A DNA stretch of 6,589 nucleotides from Bacillota bacterium (GTDB lineage: Bacteria; Bacillota; Clostridia; Christensenellales; Aristaeellaceae). The notes under the pieces are model-generated. The model did no database searches and was not told where the DNA came from. It saw only the letters and a program-made list of their open reading frames with translations. The stretch is from positions 1 through 6,589 of the forward strand of contig JAEZJP010000135.1 in the NCBI GenBank assembly GCA_023415715.1, read 5' to 3'. The position numbers and the translations under genes were made by a program. Of the stretch, positions 1 to 5,593 are shown piece by piece (position 1 is the stretch's first letter; every line of letters begins with the position of its first letter).

Positions 1-20
1 CAAAAGAAAAGGTGTTGCGA

Positions 21-365
21 ATGGAGCAAACAGGTTTGATCGTCGGCATTCTGGGGGGAATCCTGGGGGCGGTGGGCGTTGTGGCCAGCATCATTTTAGG
101 CAGCATCGCCTACAGGCGCGCCCATAAGCAGGACATCGCCTCAGACGCTTCCGTGGAAGCCACGCTTAAAGTGGATATCACCTTTATCAAAGAAGGCATC
201 GGCGATATCAAGACCGAACAGCACGAAATGGCCAACAATTTGTCCCGCCTTTCCGAGCGCGTAACCCGTGTGGAAGAATCCGTCAAATCGGCCCATAAGC
301 GGCTGGACCAGCATTTAAGCATACGCTCGGATGAGGACTGCAAAGCGAACTGCGGTGACAAATAA
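21..365 (+). CDS. small membrane-anchored coiled-coil protein, phage lysis/holin-like
   Basis: A 114-residue protein with an N-terminal hydrophobic, glycine-rich stretch (about residues 6-30, one membrane span) followed by basic residues (YRRAHK). A long charged helical region (about 45-98) has heptad-like spacing and contains RVTRVEESVKSAHKRLDQH. I chose the ATG at 21 because AAAAGG at 7-12 sits 8 bases upstream; an in-frame GTG at 12 would overlap that site. The one-span-plus-coiled-coil layout and the AHKRLD-type ending resemble small proteins beside lysins in clostridial prophages (XhlA/holin-like), where they sit in the cytoplasmic membrane. No other phage gene is visible, so it may be the last gene of a prophage to the left, a remnant, or a host gene. 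The phage link is inference from resemblance; the membrane segment and coiled coil are seen directly. A terminator follows 15 bases after the stop. Confidence 0.8.
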   Translation: MEQTGLIVGILGGILGAVGVVASIILGSIAYRRAHKQDIASDASVEATLKVDITFIKEGIGDIKTEQHEMANNLSRLSERVTRVEESVKSAHKRLDQHLSIRSDEDCKANCGDK

Positions 366-380
366 ACGTATAAAAATATA

Positions 381-413
381 AGCGCCTCCGGAAATACTGG
401 AGGTGCTGCTTTT
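381..413 (+). terminator. intrinsic terminator of the small membrane protein gene
   Basis: AGCGCCTCCGG (381-391) pairs with CTGGAGGTGCT (397-407), giving an 11-bp stem with two G-U pairs and a loop of AAATA. A short T run follows at 410-413. It lies 15 bases after the upstream stop codon and separates that gene from the next one. Confidence 0.8.
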
Positions 414-481
414 CATAAAGCCGGCACGATACATAATGCTTAAGCAGGCACCGATTCTCCTGCCTTACATATGCTGGCAGC

Positions 482-488
482 AGGAGGG
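482..488 (+). promoter_or_regulatory. ribosome binding site deciding the start of the DUF3298 protein
   Basis: AGGAGGG at 482-488 is 6 bases before the ATG at 495. It overlaps or touches the two other in-frame ATGs (471 lies upstream of it, 489 directly abuts it), so 495 is the best-supported start. In the gap 366-494 I see only the terminator, a weak imperfect hairpin (about 441-467), and a poor promoter candidate (TTTTCA at 410, CATAAT at 432, 16 bases apart). Confidence 0.75.
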
Positions 489-494
489 ATGAAC

Positions 495-1181
495 ATGCCA
501 ACGCAAAACATGAGCGCCACCATTGTTCCACAGGTACAGAAACAGGATTTTACATACGAGGATGTCCTGGTACTCTCCGTGGAAAATCACTATATTTCGG
601 TAAGGCTGCCTGGCGGCGGCCCTGTGGAAGCAGCCATCAACAGCCGCATTCAGATGCAGGTGGATGAACTGAATACCTATGCCTCCACCACGCTGTATGA
701 AAACGCAGTGGAGACCTATCAATATACGCAGGAGGAGGGCTTCCCCTTCAATGCCTACGGCGCGGGTCTTTACTACAAGGTGACCTTCAACCAGGATTGC
801 TTTTTGAGCATGTACCGTGACCAATACGAGTATACAGGCGGTGCGCATCCCAATACTTTGCGCTACTCCGATACCTGGAACCTGCGTACCGGCACGGTGA
901 TGCCGCTGAGCAGCTTCTTCCAGCCGGGTTCCAATTACCAGCAGCTGCTGCTGGGGCTGATCCTTGCACAGGCCGACAAGAACCAGGCGGCGGAGCCGAT
1001 TTATTTTGAGGATTACCGCAAGCTTATTGTGGAACAGTTCAATCCCAAAAGTTTTTACCTTTCTCCCTGCGGTCTGGTGATATACTACCAGCAATACGAC
1101 ATCGCACCCTATTACGTGGGTATTGTGGAATTTACCATCCCCTACAAATTCTTGAAAAATACGCCAAGCTGCAGTTCGTAA
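495..1181 (+). CDS. DUF4163/DUF3298 (PdaC/RsiV-like) domain protein
   Basis: A 228-residue protein. The first half (about 15-110) matches the DUF4163 pattern, including the INSRIQMQVDELNTYA helix and YYKVTFNQDCFLSMYRDQYEYTGGAHPNT. The second half (about 130-217) is DUF3298-like, with SDTWNLRTG, a helix around 147-160, YFEDYRKLI, and the closing YYQQYDIAPYYVGIVEF. The same pair of domains forms the extracellular part of Bacillus PdaC and of the anti-sigma factor RsiV. Unlike those, this protein shows no signal peptide or membrane span from the chosen start, nor in the open frame back to the stop at 441-443, so it appears cytoplasmic or is exported in an unrecognised way. I recall similar short leaderless versions from clostridia. 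The function is unknown; it has neither a deacetylase domain nor an anti-sigma domain. It is preceded by its own ribosome binding site and ends directly against the convergent mntP gene. Confidence 0.87.
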   Translation: MPTQNMSATIVPQVQKQDFTYEDVLVLSVENHYISVRLPGGGPVEAAINSRIQMQVDELNTYASTTLYENAVETYQYTQEEGFPFNAYGAGLYYKVTFNQDCFLSMYRDQYEYTGGAHPNTLRYSDTWNLRTGTVMPLSSFFQPGSNYQQLLLGLILAQADKNQAAEPIYFEDYRKLIVEQFNPKSFYLSPCGLVIYYQQYDIAPYYVGIVEFTIPYKFLKNTPSCSS

Positions 1182-1748
1182 TTACAGCACGTTCAAATGA
1201 TCCAGCAAAATTTTCAGGCCCATCAGGATGAGCACCGCTCCGCCTGCCATCTGGGCCTTTTTTTGATATTTCAAGCCAAAGCGGTTGCCTGCCCACACAC
1301 CGATAAATGATAAAACAAATGTGGTGCAGCCGATAAGCAATACAGCCGGGAGTACTTTTACTTGCAGAAAGGCAAAGGTGATGCCAACCGCCAGCGCGTC
1401 GATGCTGGTGGCGATGGCCAGCAGCAAAAGATCCTTGATATCCTGCTTTATTGTGCAGTCCACCTCTTCCTCCTCCTTGGAAAAGGCTTCTTTCAGCATG
1501 TTTATGCCGATAATGGCAAGAAGCACGTAAGCGATCCAGTGGTCAATGGACGTGATATAGCGTTCAAACTGCGTTCCCAAAAACCAGCCGATCACAGGCA
1601 TCAGCGCCTGGAAACCGCCAAAGAAGGTTGCGATCAAAGTGGCTTGGCGTTTATCCAGCCGCTGCATGCACAGCCCCTTGCACAGCGCTACTGCGAATGC
1701 ATCCATCGAAAGGCCTACCGCCAGCAGGAACAATTCCAAAAATCCCAT
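1182..1748 (-). CDS. mntP: manganese efflux pump MntP
   Basis: A 188-residue protein with six predicted membrane spans (about 4-24, 38-60, 70-88, 107-127, 132-154, 167-186), the normal MntP length. The two family repeats each carry an acidic signature: GLSMDAFAVAL (Asp16) and ATSIDALAVGITF (Asp117), matching the membrane aspartates known to be needed for export in E. coli MntP. An acidic cytoplasmic loop (KEEEEVD, about 91-97) links the halves. It exports excess Mn2+ across the cytoplasmic membrane. I chose the ATG at 1748 over an upstream in-frame ATG at 1787 because GGAGAG (1757-1762) lies 8 bases before it and because 1787 falls inside the T run of the riboswitch terminator. Expression should be raised by manganese through the yybP-ykoY riboswitch just upstream. 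I see no convincing terminator after the stop, which abuts the stop of the convergent gene. Confidence 0.95.
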   Translation of the reverse strand: MGFLELFLLAVGLSMDAFAVALCKGLCMQRLDKRQATLIATFFGGFQALMPVIGWFLGTQFERYITSIDHWIAYVLLAIIGINMLKEAFSKEEEEVDCTIKQDIKDLLLLAIATSIDALAVGITFAFLQVKVLPAVLLIGCTTFVLSFIGVWAGNRFGLKYQKKAQMAGGAVLILMGLKILLDHLNVL

Positions 1749-1785
1749 TCGTGCCACTCTCCAAACAGTGATCGCGCCACCACAC

Positions 1786-1823
1786 AAAAAGACCCATGTA
1801 CAGCATAAGGCCGTACATGAGTC
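1786..1823 (-). terminator. riboswitch expression-platform terminator before mntP
   Basis: On the minus strand, GACTCATGTAC (1823-1813) pairs with GTACATGGGTC (1801-1791), an 11-bp stem with one G-U, and five T follow (1790-1786). The 5' arm of this hairpin contains the 3' strand of aptamer stem P1 (CTCATG), so P1 and the terminator cannot form together. Inference: Mn2+ stabilises P1, blocks the terminator and lets transcription enter mntP. Confidence 0.92.
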
Positions 1824-1908
1824 TCATTATTTCAGACAAGCCAGGCATTCATTACATCGCTGCCAGTATGTTGACTTGCCGCGCAGAAGCGCCAATTACT
1901 CCCCCATG
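1816..1908 (-). ncRNA. yybP-ykoY manganese riboswitch aptamer
   Basis: Read on the minus strand, the leader holds the conserved yybP-ykoY elements in order: GGGGGAGTA (1904-1896), GTCAACATACTGGC (1875-1862), and GAAATAATGAGAC (1833-1821). The closing stem P1 pairs CATGGG (1908-1903) with CTCATG (1821-1816), one G-U pair included. Family knowledge: this aptamer (Rfam RF00080) binds Mn2+ and is often found before mntP and related exporters. Its position between a strong promoter and mntP, with a terminator sharing its 3' strand, fits a transcriptional ON switch by manganese. A small CCCC/GGGG hairpin just 5' of P1 (about 1917-1901) is also possible. Confidence 0.93.
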
Positions 1909-1918
1909 AACAGGGGTT

Positions 1919-1947
1919 AGTATAACATGGCAGGTTGCCTGTGTCAA
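1919..1947 (-). promoter_or_regulatory. sigma-A promoter of the mntP riboswitch transcript
   Basis: On the minus strand, TTGACA (1947-1942) and TATACT (1924-1919) are separated by exactly 17 bases, near the housekeeping consensus. Transcription would start around 1912, a few bases before the aptamer, as expected for a riboswitch leader. Confidence 0.88.
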
Positions 1948-1950
1948 TGA

Positions 1951-2153
1951 TTCAGCGCAAGCGATTACGACAAGTCGTACTCGCTTACGCTGAGAAGAAA
2001 CCGGATTTCTGAATTTTCTCACGAAAATTCCGGGCGAAATCCGGCTGCAAGAATTGATTTCCCGCCGGGCGGGCAAGCTCGCCCTTTGAAGAAATCCATC
2101 TATACCGGCGGAGCCGGTACAGATGATTACAAATGGAGGGCTGCTGCCCTCCA
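1951..2153. repeat. array of five consecutive stem-loops, unknown element
   Basis: About 200 bases between the end of mrp and the mntP promoter are almost entirely inverted repeats. (1) 1952-1971 with 1974-1993: 20 positions, 2 mismatches, near-zero loop. (2) 2001-2044: outer CCGGATTTC/GAAATCCGG and inner GAATTTTC/GAAAATTC around a TCAC loop. (3) 2056-2096: outer GATTTC/GAAATC and inner GGGCGGGC/GCTCGCCC. (4) 2097-2125: CATCT-TACCGGC with GCCGGTA-AGATG around GGA, fully paired with one G-U on the minus strand. (5) 2134-2153: TGGAGGGC/GCCCTCCA around TGCT. GGATTTC/GAAATCC-type arms recur in stems 2 and 3, so these can also pair with each other. No good coding frame fits. It could be a structured RNA, a non-coding repeat element with copies elsewhere, or a 3' RNA structure of mrp. 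Stem 5 lies 40 bases past the mrp stop and may act as its terminator, although only ATTTGT follows it. Strand preference is mixed. Confidence 0.8.
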
Positions 2154-2193
2154 AACCACCTAAGATTTTCACAAAAGATAAACTGCGAGGGGG

Positions 2194-3039
2194 TCAGGCC
2201 TTTTCCTTCCCCATCTCCGCAAGTTTGCCGGCCAAAAGCTTTAAATAATCTCCCTGCGCCCACTCAATACGGCCCTGGTCGCAGGCGGCGGAAAGGGCAG
2301 GGTCAATGGGCAGGCGGTCAAAGATCTCAATGCTGTGCTTCTTAGCCGTTTCTTCCCCGTGACTTTCGCCGAATACCCGGATTTCCTTGCCGCAATCTGG
2401 GCAAAGAACATAGCTCATGTTCTCCACCAAAGCCAGGATGGGTACCTGCATCTTGTCTGCCATGTAGGCAGCCTTTTCCACGATCATGGTCACCAGTTCC
2501 TGGGGCGTGGTCACAAGTACGATGCCGTCCACCGGCAGTGACTGAAACACGGTAAGCGGCACATCCCCCGTTCCCGGATGCATATCCACAAACATAAAAT
2601 CCACGTCGCCCCAAATGACGTCGGTCCAGAATTGCTTTACCGTACCTGCAATGATGGGGCCGCGCCACACAACGGGCTCCGTATCGCTGTCAAGCAAGAG
2701 GTTCAGCGACATTACGGGGATGCCTGTCTGGCTTGCGACAGGGAACAGCCCAACATCGCTGCCCGTAGCCTTATCCGTGATTCCAAAGGCACGGGGGATG
2801 GATGGTCCTGTGATGTCGGCGTCCAGGATGGCTGTCTTAAAACCCATCCTCCGGAGCGTTACCGCCAGAAGCGAAGTGACCATGGATTTGCCTACCCCGC
2901 CCTTGCCGCTTACAACGCCAATCACCTTTTTGATGTGGCTCAAATCGTGGGGTTTTTCCTGGAAACTTGCTTTTGTGTTTCTTCTGGACGCGCAATCCTT
3001 CTGGCAGGCGGAGCAATCGGATGTGCAATTATCGGGCAT
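2194..3039 (-). CDS. mrp: Mrp/NBP35-family iron-sulfur cluster carrier ATPase
   Basis: A 281-residue P-loop ATPase of the SIMIBI/MinD type. It has a deviant Walker A, GKGGVGKS (residues 45-52), followed by ILDADITGPSIPRAFG (71-86, the Mrp 'D-x-D-x-x-G-P-S' motif). The switch region is FVDMHPGTGDVPLTVFQSLP (150-169), and a CPDC pair (Cys213, Cys216) is the conserved cluster-bridging motif near the C-terminus. The N-terminus has four closely spaced Cys (5, 9, 12, 16; C-x3-C-x2-C-x3-C), a feature of many clostridial homologs. By family, it acts as a cytosolic dimer that holds and transfers Fe-S clusters. The usual PPGTGD motif reads HPGTGD here (His154). The start is fixed by AAGGAGG (3048-3054), 8 bases before the ATG. 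I see no clear promoter in 3055-3170. It stands alone, between the terminator of the upstream operon and the hairpin array. Confidence 0.95.
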   Translation of the reverse strand: MPDNCTSDCSACQKDCASRRNTKASFQEKPHDLSHIKKVIGVVSGKGGVGKSMVTSLLAVTLRRMGFKTAILDADITGPSIPRAFGITDKATGSDVGLFPVASQTGIPVMSLNLLLDSDTEPVVWRGPIIAGTVKQFWTDVIWGDVDFMFVDMHPGTGDVPLTVFQSLPVDGIVLVTTPQELVTMIVEKAAYMADKMQVPILALVENMSYVLCPDCGKEIRVFGESHGEETAKKHSIEIFDRLPIDPALSAACDQGRIEWAQGDYLKLLAGKLAEMGKEKA

Positions 3040-3170
3040 AGAGGAAGCCTCCTTCAGGCAAATAATCTTGAGGGCATCAATTCATTCCACTCCATCCATC
3101 AGGATATGCGGCTGACCGGCCTATGAGAAAATATCCGGCCAAAGCGCCTATCCAGACTGCACGGTAGCAC

Positions 3171-3196
3171 AAACAAGGCTCCCTGTCAAGGGAGCC
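3171..3196 (-). terminator. intrinsic terminator after the DUF2000 gene
   Basis: On the minus strand, GGCTCCCT (3196-3189) pairs with AGGGAGCC (3184-3177) around a TGAC loop, followed by TTGTTT (3176-3171). It sits 10 bases past the stop codon of the DUF2000 gene and closes the AraC-EamA-DUF2000 operon, separating it from mrp. Confidence 0.85.
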
Positions 3197-3205
3197 CCTT
3201 AATGG

Positions 3206-3628
3206 CTATTTCAACAAGGCCATGTTGCCGGTTAATTTCGCCACCTTTTTTCTTGGTCCCAGGATAGCGATGCCCAGATACGAATGGCCGGATGTTGATG
3301 TGGCTTTCGCTCTTGCCCTGTATTCGTTATAATCGGTACAGCGCTGGGCCACATCGGAAAAATCCACTGCCACAATATCGCTAAAGTCCTCGGAATAAAG
3401 CTTTTTCCGCATGGTATGAAGCGCTTCCCTGCTGCACTGTAAAACAGGCACGGGCAGCATAGTGATGCCCGGATGTGTCTGTCCGGAGGCGTCCTGAACA
3501 TCATCACCGATAAGCTCTGGGACGAGCTTGCCAAGCGTTATGCCCAGAATGGCCGCCGTGTTGGCCAACAAACCCGTTGGAAGGGCATCATCAAGAACGA
3601 TGACGCATTTGCTGTCCTGTTCAGCCAT
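3206..3628 (-). CDS. DUF2000 family protein
   Basis: A 140-residue protein, full length for DUF2000 (about 135-140). Family-typical blocks are the N-terminal KCVIVLDDALPTGLLANTAA (7-26) followed by ILGITLG, the central DDVQDASGQTHPGIT (42-56), KLYSEDFSDIVAVDFSDVAQ (76-95), and the C-terminal SYLGIAILGPRKKVAKLTGN (116-135). The family is cytosolic. To my knowledge it has a fold related to peptidyl-tRNA hydrolase 2, but no established biochemical role. The ATG at 3628 lies 2 bases after the stop of the EamA transporter, and AGGAGG (3639-3644) sits inside the transporter's last codons, 10 bases before the start, so translation is likely coupled. As the last gene of an AraC-controlled transporter operon it may act on, or bind, the transported compound. 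That role is inference only. Confidence 0.9.
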   Translation of the reverse strand: MAEQDSKCVIVLDDALPTGLLANTAAILGITLGKLVPELIGDDVQDASGQTHPGITMLPVPVLQCSREALHTMRKKLYSEDFSDIVAVDFSDVAQRCTDYNEYRARAKATSTSGHSYLGIAILGPRKKVAKLTGNMALLK

Positions 3629-3630
3629 AT

Positions 3631-4542
3631 TCAGCCCGCCTCCTGTACTTTTTGCCTTGCCGGCCTGTGCTCGGCGATAAACATCCCGGAGAGGGCAAGG
3701 AAGGCGCCCAGCAAGGCGATGGGCGTAACCGGTTCATGAAGGACAAAAGCTGCGGCAAGGATGGTGACAACAGGTACAATATAGATATACACGGTGGTTT
3801 TTACGGCCCCCAGAACGCCGACTGCCCAATTCCAAGCGGCAAAGCAAAGCGCTGAGGCCAAAAGCCCCAGAAACAAAATGTGGAACATGTTCGCCGAATT
3901 AAGCAGCCGGTGAAAGTCAGGGGAAAAATCCATACGGAGCGCCGCGGGGGCCATGAACAGCAGCCCATAAAAGAAGACCCTGCGGGTACAGCCGATGTTG
4001 TGATACCCAAGGCTCGAGATTTTGCGCATGAGAACGGAGTAAAGCGCGAAGGCAAGGGCCGCAAGCAATGCCAGCACATCCCCAAGGGGGTTCAGACGCA
4101 GCACCTCATTGGCATTGTACCCGATCAGGAAAATGCCCGTCAGGGCAACGATGAAACCCAAGAAAAACTGCGGCCTGAACCGCTCGCCCTTCAGCAGAAA
4201 GTGGGACAGAACCGCCGTGAAAAAGGGTGCCATGGATACGATGACCCCCACGTTGGAGGCCAGCGTATAGGTCAGTGCGATGCATTCCAGCAAAAAGTAC
4301 AGCGTGACGCCGCATAATCCGGCCAGGGCAAAAAGCAGTTCCTCTCGTAAACCCTTTGTTTTGAAAGCGTGGGGGTGCATGAGTAGAAGCGTCACGTAGC
4401 CGATGGTGAAACGGAACACAAGAATTTCAAGGGGAGAAAAACTCGCAAGCAATGTTTTGGTGGAAATATACGTGGAGCCCCAGATCAGTATGCTCACAAG
4501 GGCCGACAGATGGCCTATTGTCATGATGCGTTTTTGTTCCAT
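3631..4542 (-). CDS. EamA/DMT-superfamily permease (probable exporter)
   Basis: A 303-residue polytopic membrane protein with two EamA repeats (about 9-141 and 152-290) and ten predicted membrane spans, the standard DMT length. Family signatures include IWGSTYISTKTLL (20-32), SPLEILVFRF (36-45), SNVGVIVSMAPFFTAVLSHF (96-115) and, in the second repeat, VYIYIVPVVTILAAAFVLHE (251-270) followed by PVTPIALLGAFLALSGM. DMT permeases of this type mostly export amino acids or other small metabolites across the cytoplasmic membrane; the substrate cannot be told from sequence. The start ATG shares its A with the TAA stop of the upstream AraC gene (TAATG, 1-base overlap), and AAGGAG lies 8 bases before it. 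The gene is therefore co-transcribed and probably coupled with its regulator and with the following DUF2000 gene. Expression is presumably set by the AraC protein in response to a ligand. Confidence 0.93.
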   Translation of the reverse strand: MEQKRIMTIGHLSALVSILIWGSTYISTKTLLASFSPLEILVFRFTIGYVTLLLMHPHAFKTKGLREELLFALAGLCGVTLYFLLECIALTYTLASNVGVIVSMAPFFTAVLSHFLLKGERFRPQFFLGFIVALTGIFLIGYNANEVLRLNPLGDVLALLAALAFALYSVLMRKISSLGYHNIGCTRRVFFYGLLFMAPAALRMDFSPDFHRLLNSANMFHILFLGLLASALCFAAWNWAVGVLGAVKTTVYIYIVPVVTILAAAFVLHEPVTPIALLGAFLALSGMFIAEHRPARQKVQEAG

Positions 4543-5393
4543 TACTCATTCTCCTTGCCTTTGCGAACCTGCGCGCTCCGCTCCTGCAAAAAGATCCTCA
4601 TATACTGCCTCGGTGTCAGCCCGATCAGCTTTTTGAAAAAGTTTGTGAAATGGCTTTGGTCACCAAACCCCGTCCGGTAAGCCACTTCCATGGGCGGAAC
4701 ACCTTTTTCCAAAAGCGCTTTGGCATTGCCGATACGAACGGCCTCCAGATAGCTGTAAGGTGAAATTCCTTTCTGACGCGTGAAGGAGCGCAGAAAATGA
4801 TATTTGCTTAAACTCGCGATTGCACTCAGTTCCTGTAGGGTGATGGTTTTATCGTAGTTATCCTCCAGATATTTGCAAACCGCTTCAAACTGTGCAGCTT
4901 GACCAGGTTCTTTAAGTTCGGGCTCCCGGTCGTATTCGGCCAGCAGCTGCTCAATGAGAAACAGAAACAGCTCTTCCTTTTTGAAATCCGCAGCCTCCTC
5001 CGATATCATTAAGTGGAGCTCACGGAGGGATGACACAAGATCACTGTTGTACAATACCTCTTGCGAAAAATGCGGCAGGTACTCCCTTCCGGTGATTTCC
5101 TGTACAGTCTTTTGCATCACATCCGGCTGGATGTTGATGCTGTGGTAATCCATGGCTGTGTTTTCAATCTGCTCGCAGCTGTGAACATCCTTGGGATTGA
5201 GGAGGATGATATCGCCGGGGTTTATAATGTGCTCCCTGTTTTTGCACTGCATATACCGCCGGCCTTTATCGATATAGCCAATCACATAGTAATCGTGGAA
5301 ATGGTTGGGGAACTTCTGCATGATACCGTAAAACCTGTACGCCTCGACTTTCAGGTCGGTATCGAAACAGACCGTTCTGACTTCCTTTGGCAT
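4542..5393 (-). CDS. AraC-family transcriptional regulator with cupin sensor domain
   Basis: A 283-residue regulator. The N-terminal half is an AraC-type cupin ligand-binding domain: NHFHDYYVIGYIDKG (30-44), with His31/His33, and the strand-turn pattern NPGDIILLNPKDVHSC (58-73). The C-terminal AraC DNA-binding domain (about 168-268) has two helix-turn-helix units, LQELSAIASLSKYHFLRSF (187-205) and VAYRTGFGDQSHFTNFFKK (237-255), ending in the conserved GLTPRQYMR. I chose the ATG at 5393, behind a GGGAGGAAGGGG purine tract (about 5399-5410). The frame stays open to another ATG at 5432, but that lies in the probable -10 box, so the 296-residue version is unlikely. It is first in the operon with the EamA transporter and the DUF2000 gene and probably controls its own operon in response to a small molecule. 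Confidence 0.93.
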   Translation of the reverse strand: MPKEVRTVCFDTDLKVEAYRFYGIMQKFPNHFHDYYVIGYIDKGRRYMQCKNREHIINPGDIILLNPKDVHSCEQIENTAMDYHSINIQPDVMQKTVQEITGREYLPHFSQEVLYNSDLVSSLRELHLMISEEAADFKKEELFLFLIEQLLAEYDREPELKEPGQAAQFEAVCKYLEDNYDKTITLQELSAIASLSKYHFLRSFTRQKGISPYSYLEAVRIGNAKALLEKGVPPMEVAYRTGFGDQSHFTNFFKKLIGLTPRQYMRIFLQERSAQVRKGKENE

Positions 5394-5427
5394 GTGAACC
5401 CCTTCCTCCCAAGTTTTGATCGGCATG

Positions 5428-5461
5428 ATCATACCATAAGGGCTAAATCGATTTCTTGCAA
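5428..5461 (-). promoter_or_regulatory. probable promoter of the araC-type/EamA/DUF2000 operon
   Basis: On the minus strand, TATGAT (5433-5428) is preceded by TGG, an extended -10 pattern. TATGGT (5438-5433) lies 17 bases after TTGCAA (5461-5456). Either could be the -10 element, and both place the start about 25-35 bases before the ATG at 5393. A short inverted repeat GCAA-TATC-TTGC (5469-5458) overlaps the -35 and might be part of an operator. The rest of 5462-5517 shows nothing recognisable. Confidence 0.5.
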
Positions 5462-5517
5462 GATATTGCTCAATCGCTCATTTCATACCGCTGAATCTGC
5501 ATAAGCAAACCCAGCTG

Positions 5518-5560
5518 TTTTAAAATAAGCTGCCATTTGCAAGAAAGCAATTGGCAGCTT
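5518..5560 (-). terminator. intrinsic terminator of the fucosidase gene
   Basis: On the minus strand, AAGCTGCCA (5560-5552) pairs with TGGCAGCTT (5535-5527). The stem continues after one mismatch with TTGC/GCAA-type pairs around a TTTCTT loop. ATTTTAAAA follows the stem. It lies 33 bases past the fucosidase stop and separates that gene from the AraC operon promoter. On the plus strand no T run follows, so it acts on the minus strand. Confidence 0.82.
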
Positions 5561-5593
5561 CAATTTGAAGAAATTAATGAAATTGCGGCGCCA

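Noticed and set aside
465..1094. Long minus-strand open frame (about 209 codons) opposite the DUF3298 gene
   Set aside because: The plus-strand frame has family motifs and a good ribosome binding site; the antisense frame resembles nothing.
1951..2153. CRISPR array or integron attC site
   Set aside because: The hairpins differ in sequence and size, with no constant repeat or spacer periodicity and no cas or integrase gene nearby.
1852..2172. Minus-strand open frame of 106 codons through the hairpin array and mntP promoter
   Set aside because: It runs through five inverted repeats, a consensus promoter and the riboswitch start; the translated sequence shows no protein-like pattern.
3117..3140. 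CCGGCC direct repeat pair upstream of mrp
   Set aside because: Two six-base copies 18 bases apart are too short to claim as an operator or repeat element.
3055..3170. Promoter for mrp
   Set aside because: No -35/-10 pair with acceptable spacing was found by eye; TTGATG near 3080 has no matching -10 at about 17 bases.
5061..5504. Plus-strand open frame of 147 codons across the AraC gene and its promoter
   Set aside because: It is antisense to a well-supported AraC regulator and has no recognisable domain.
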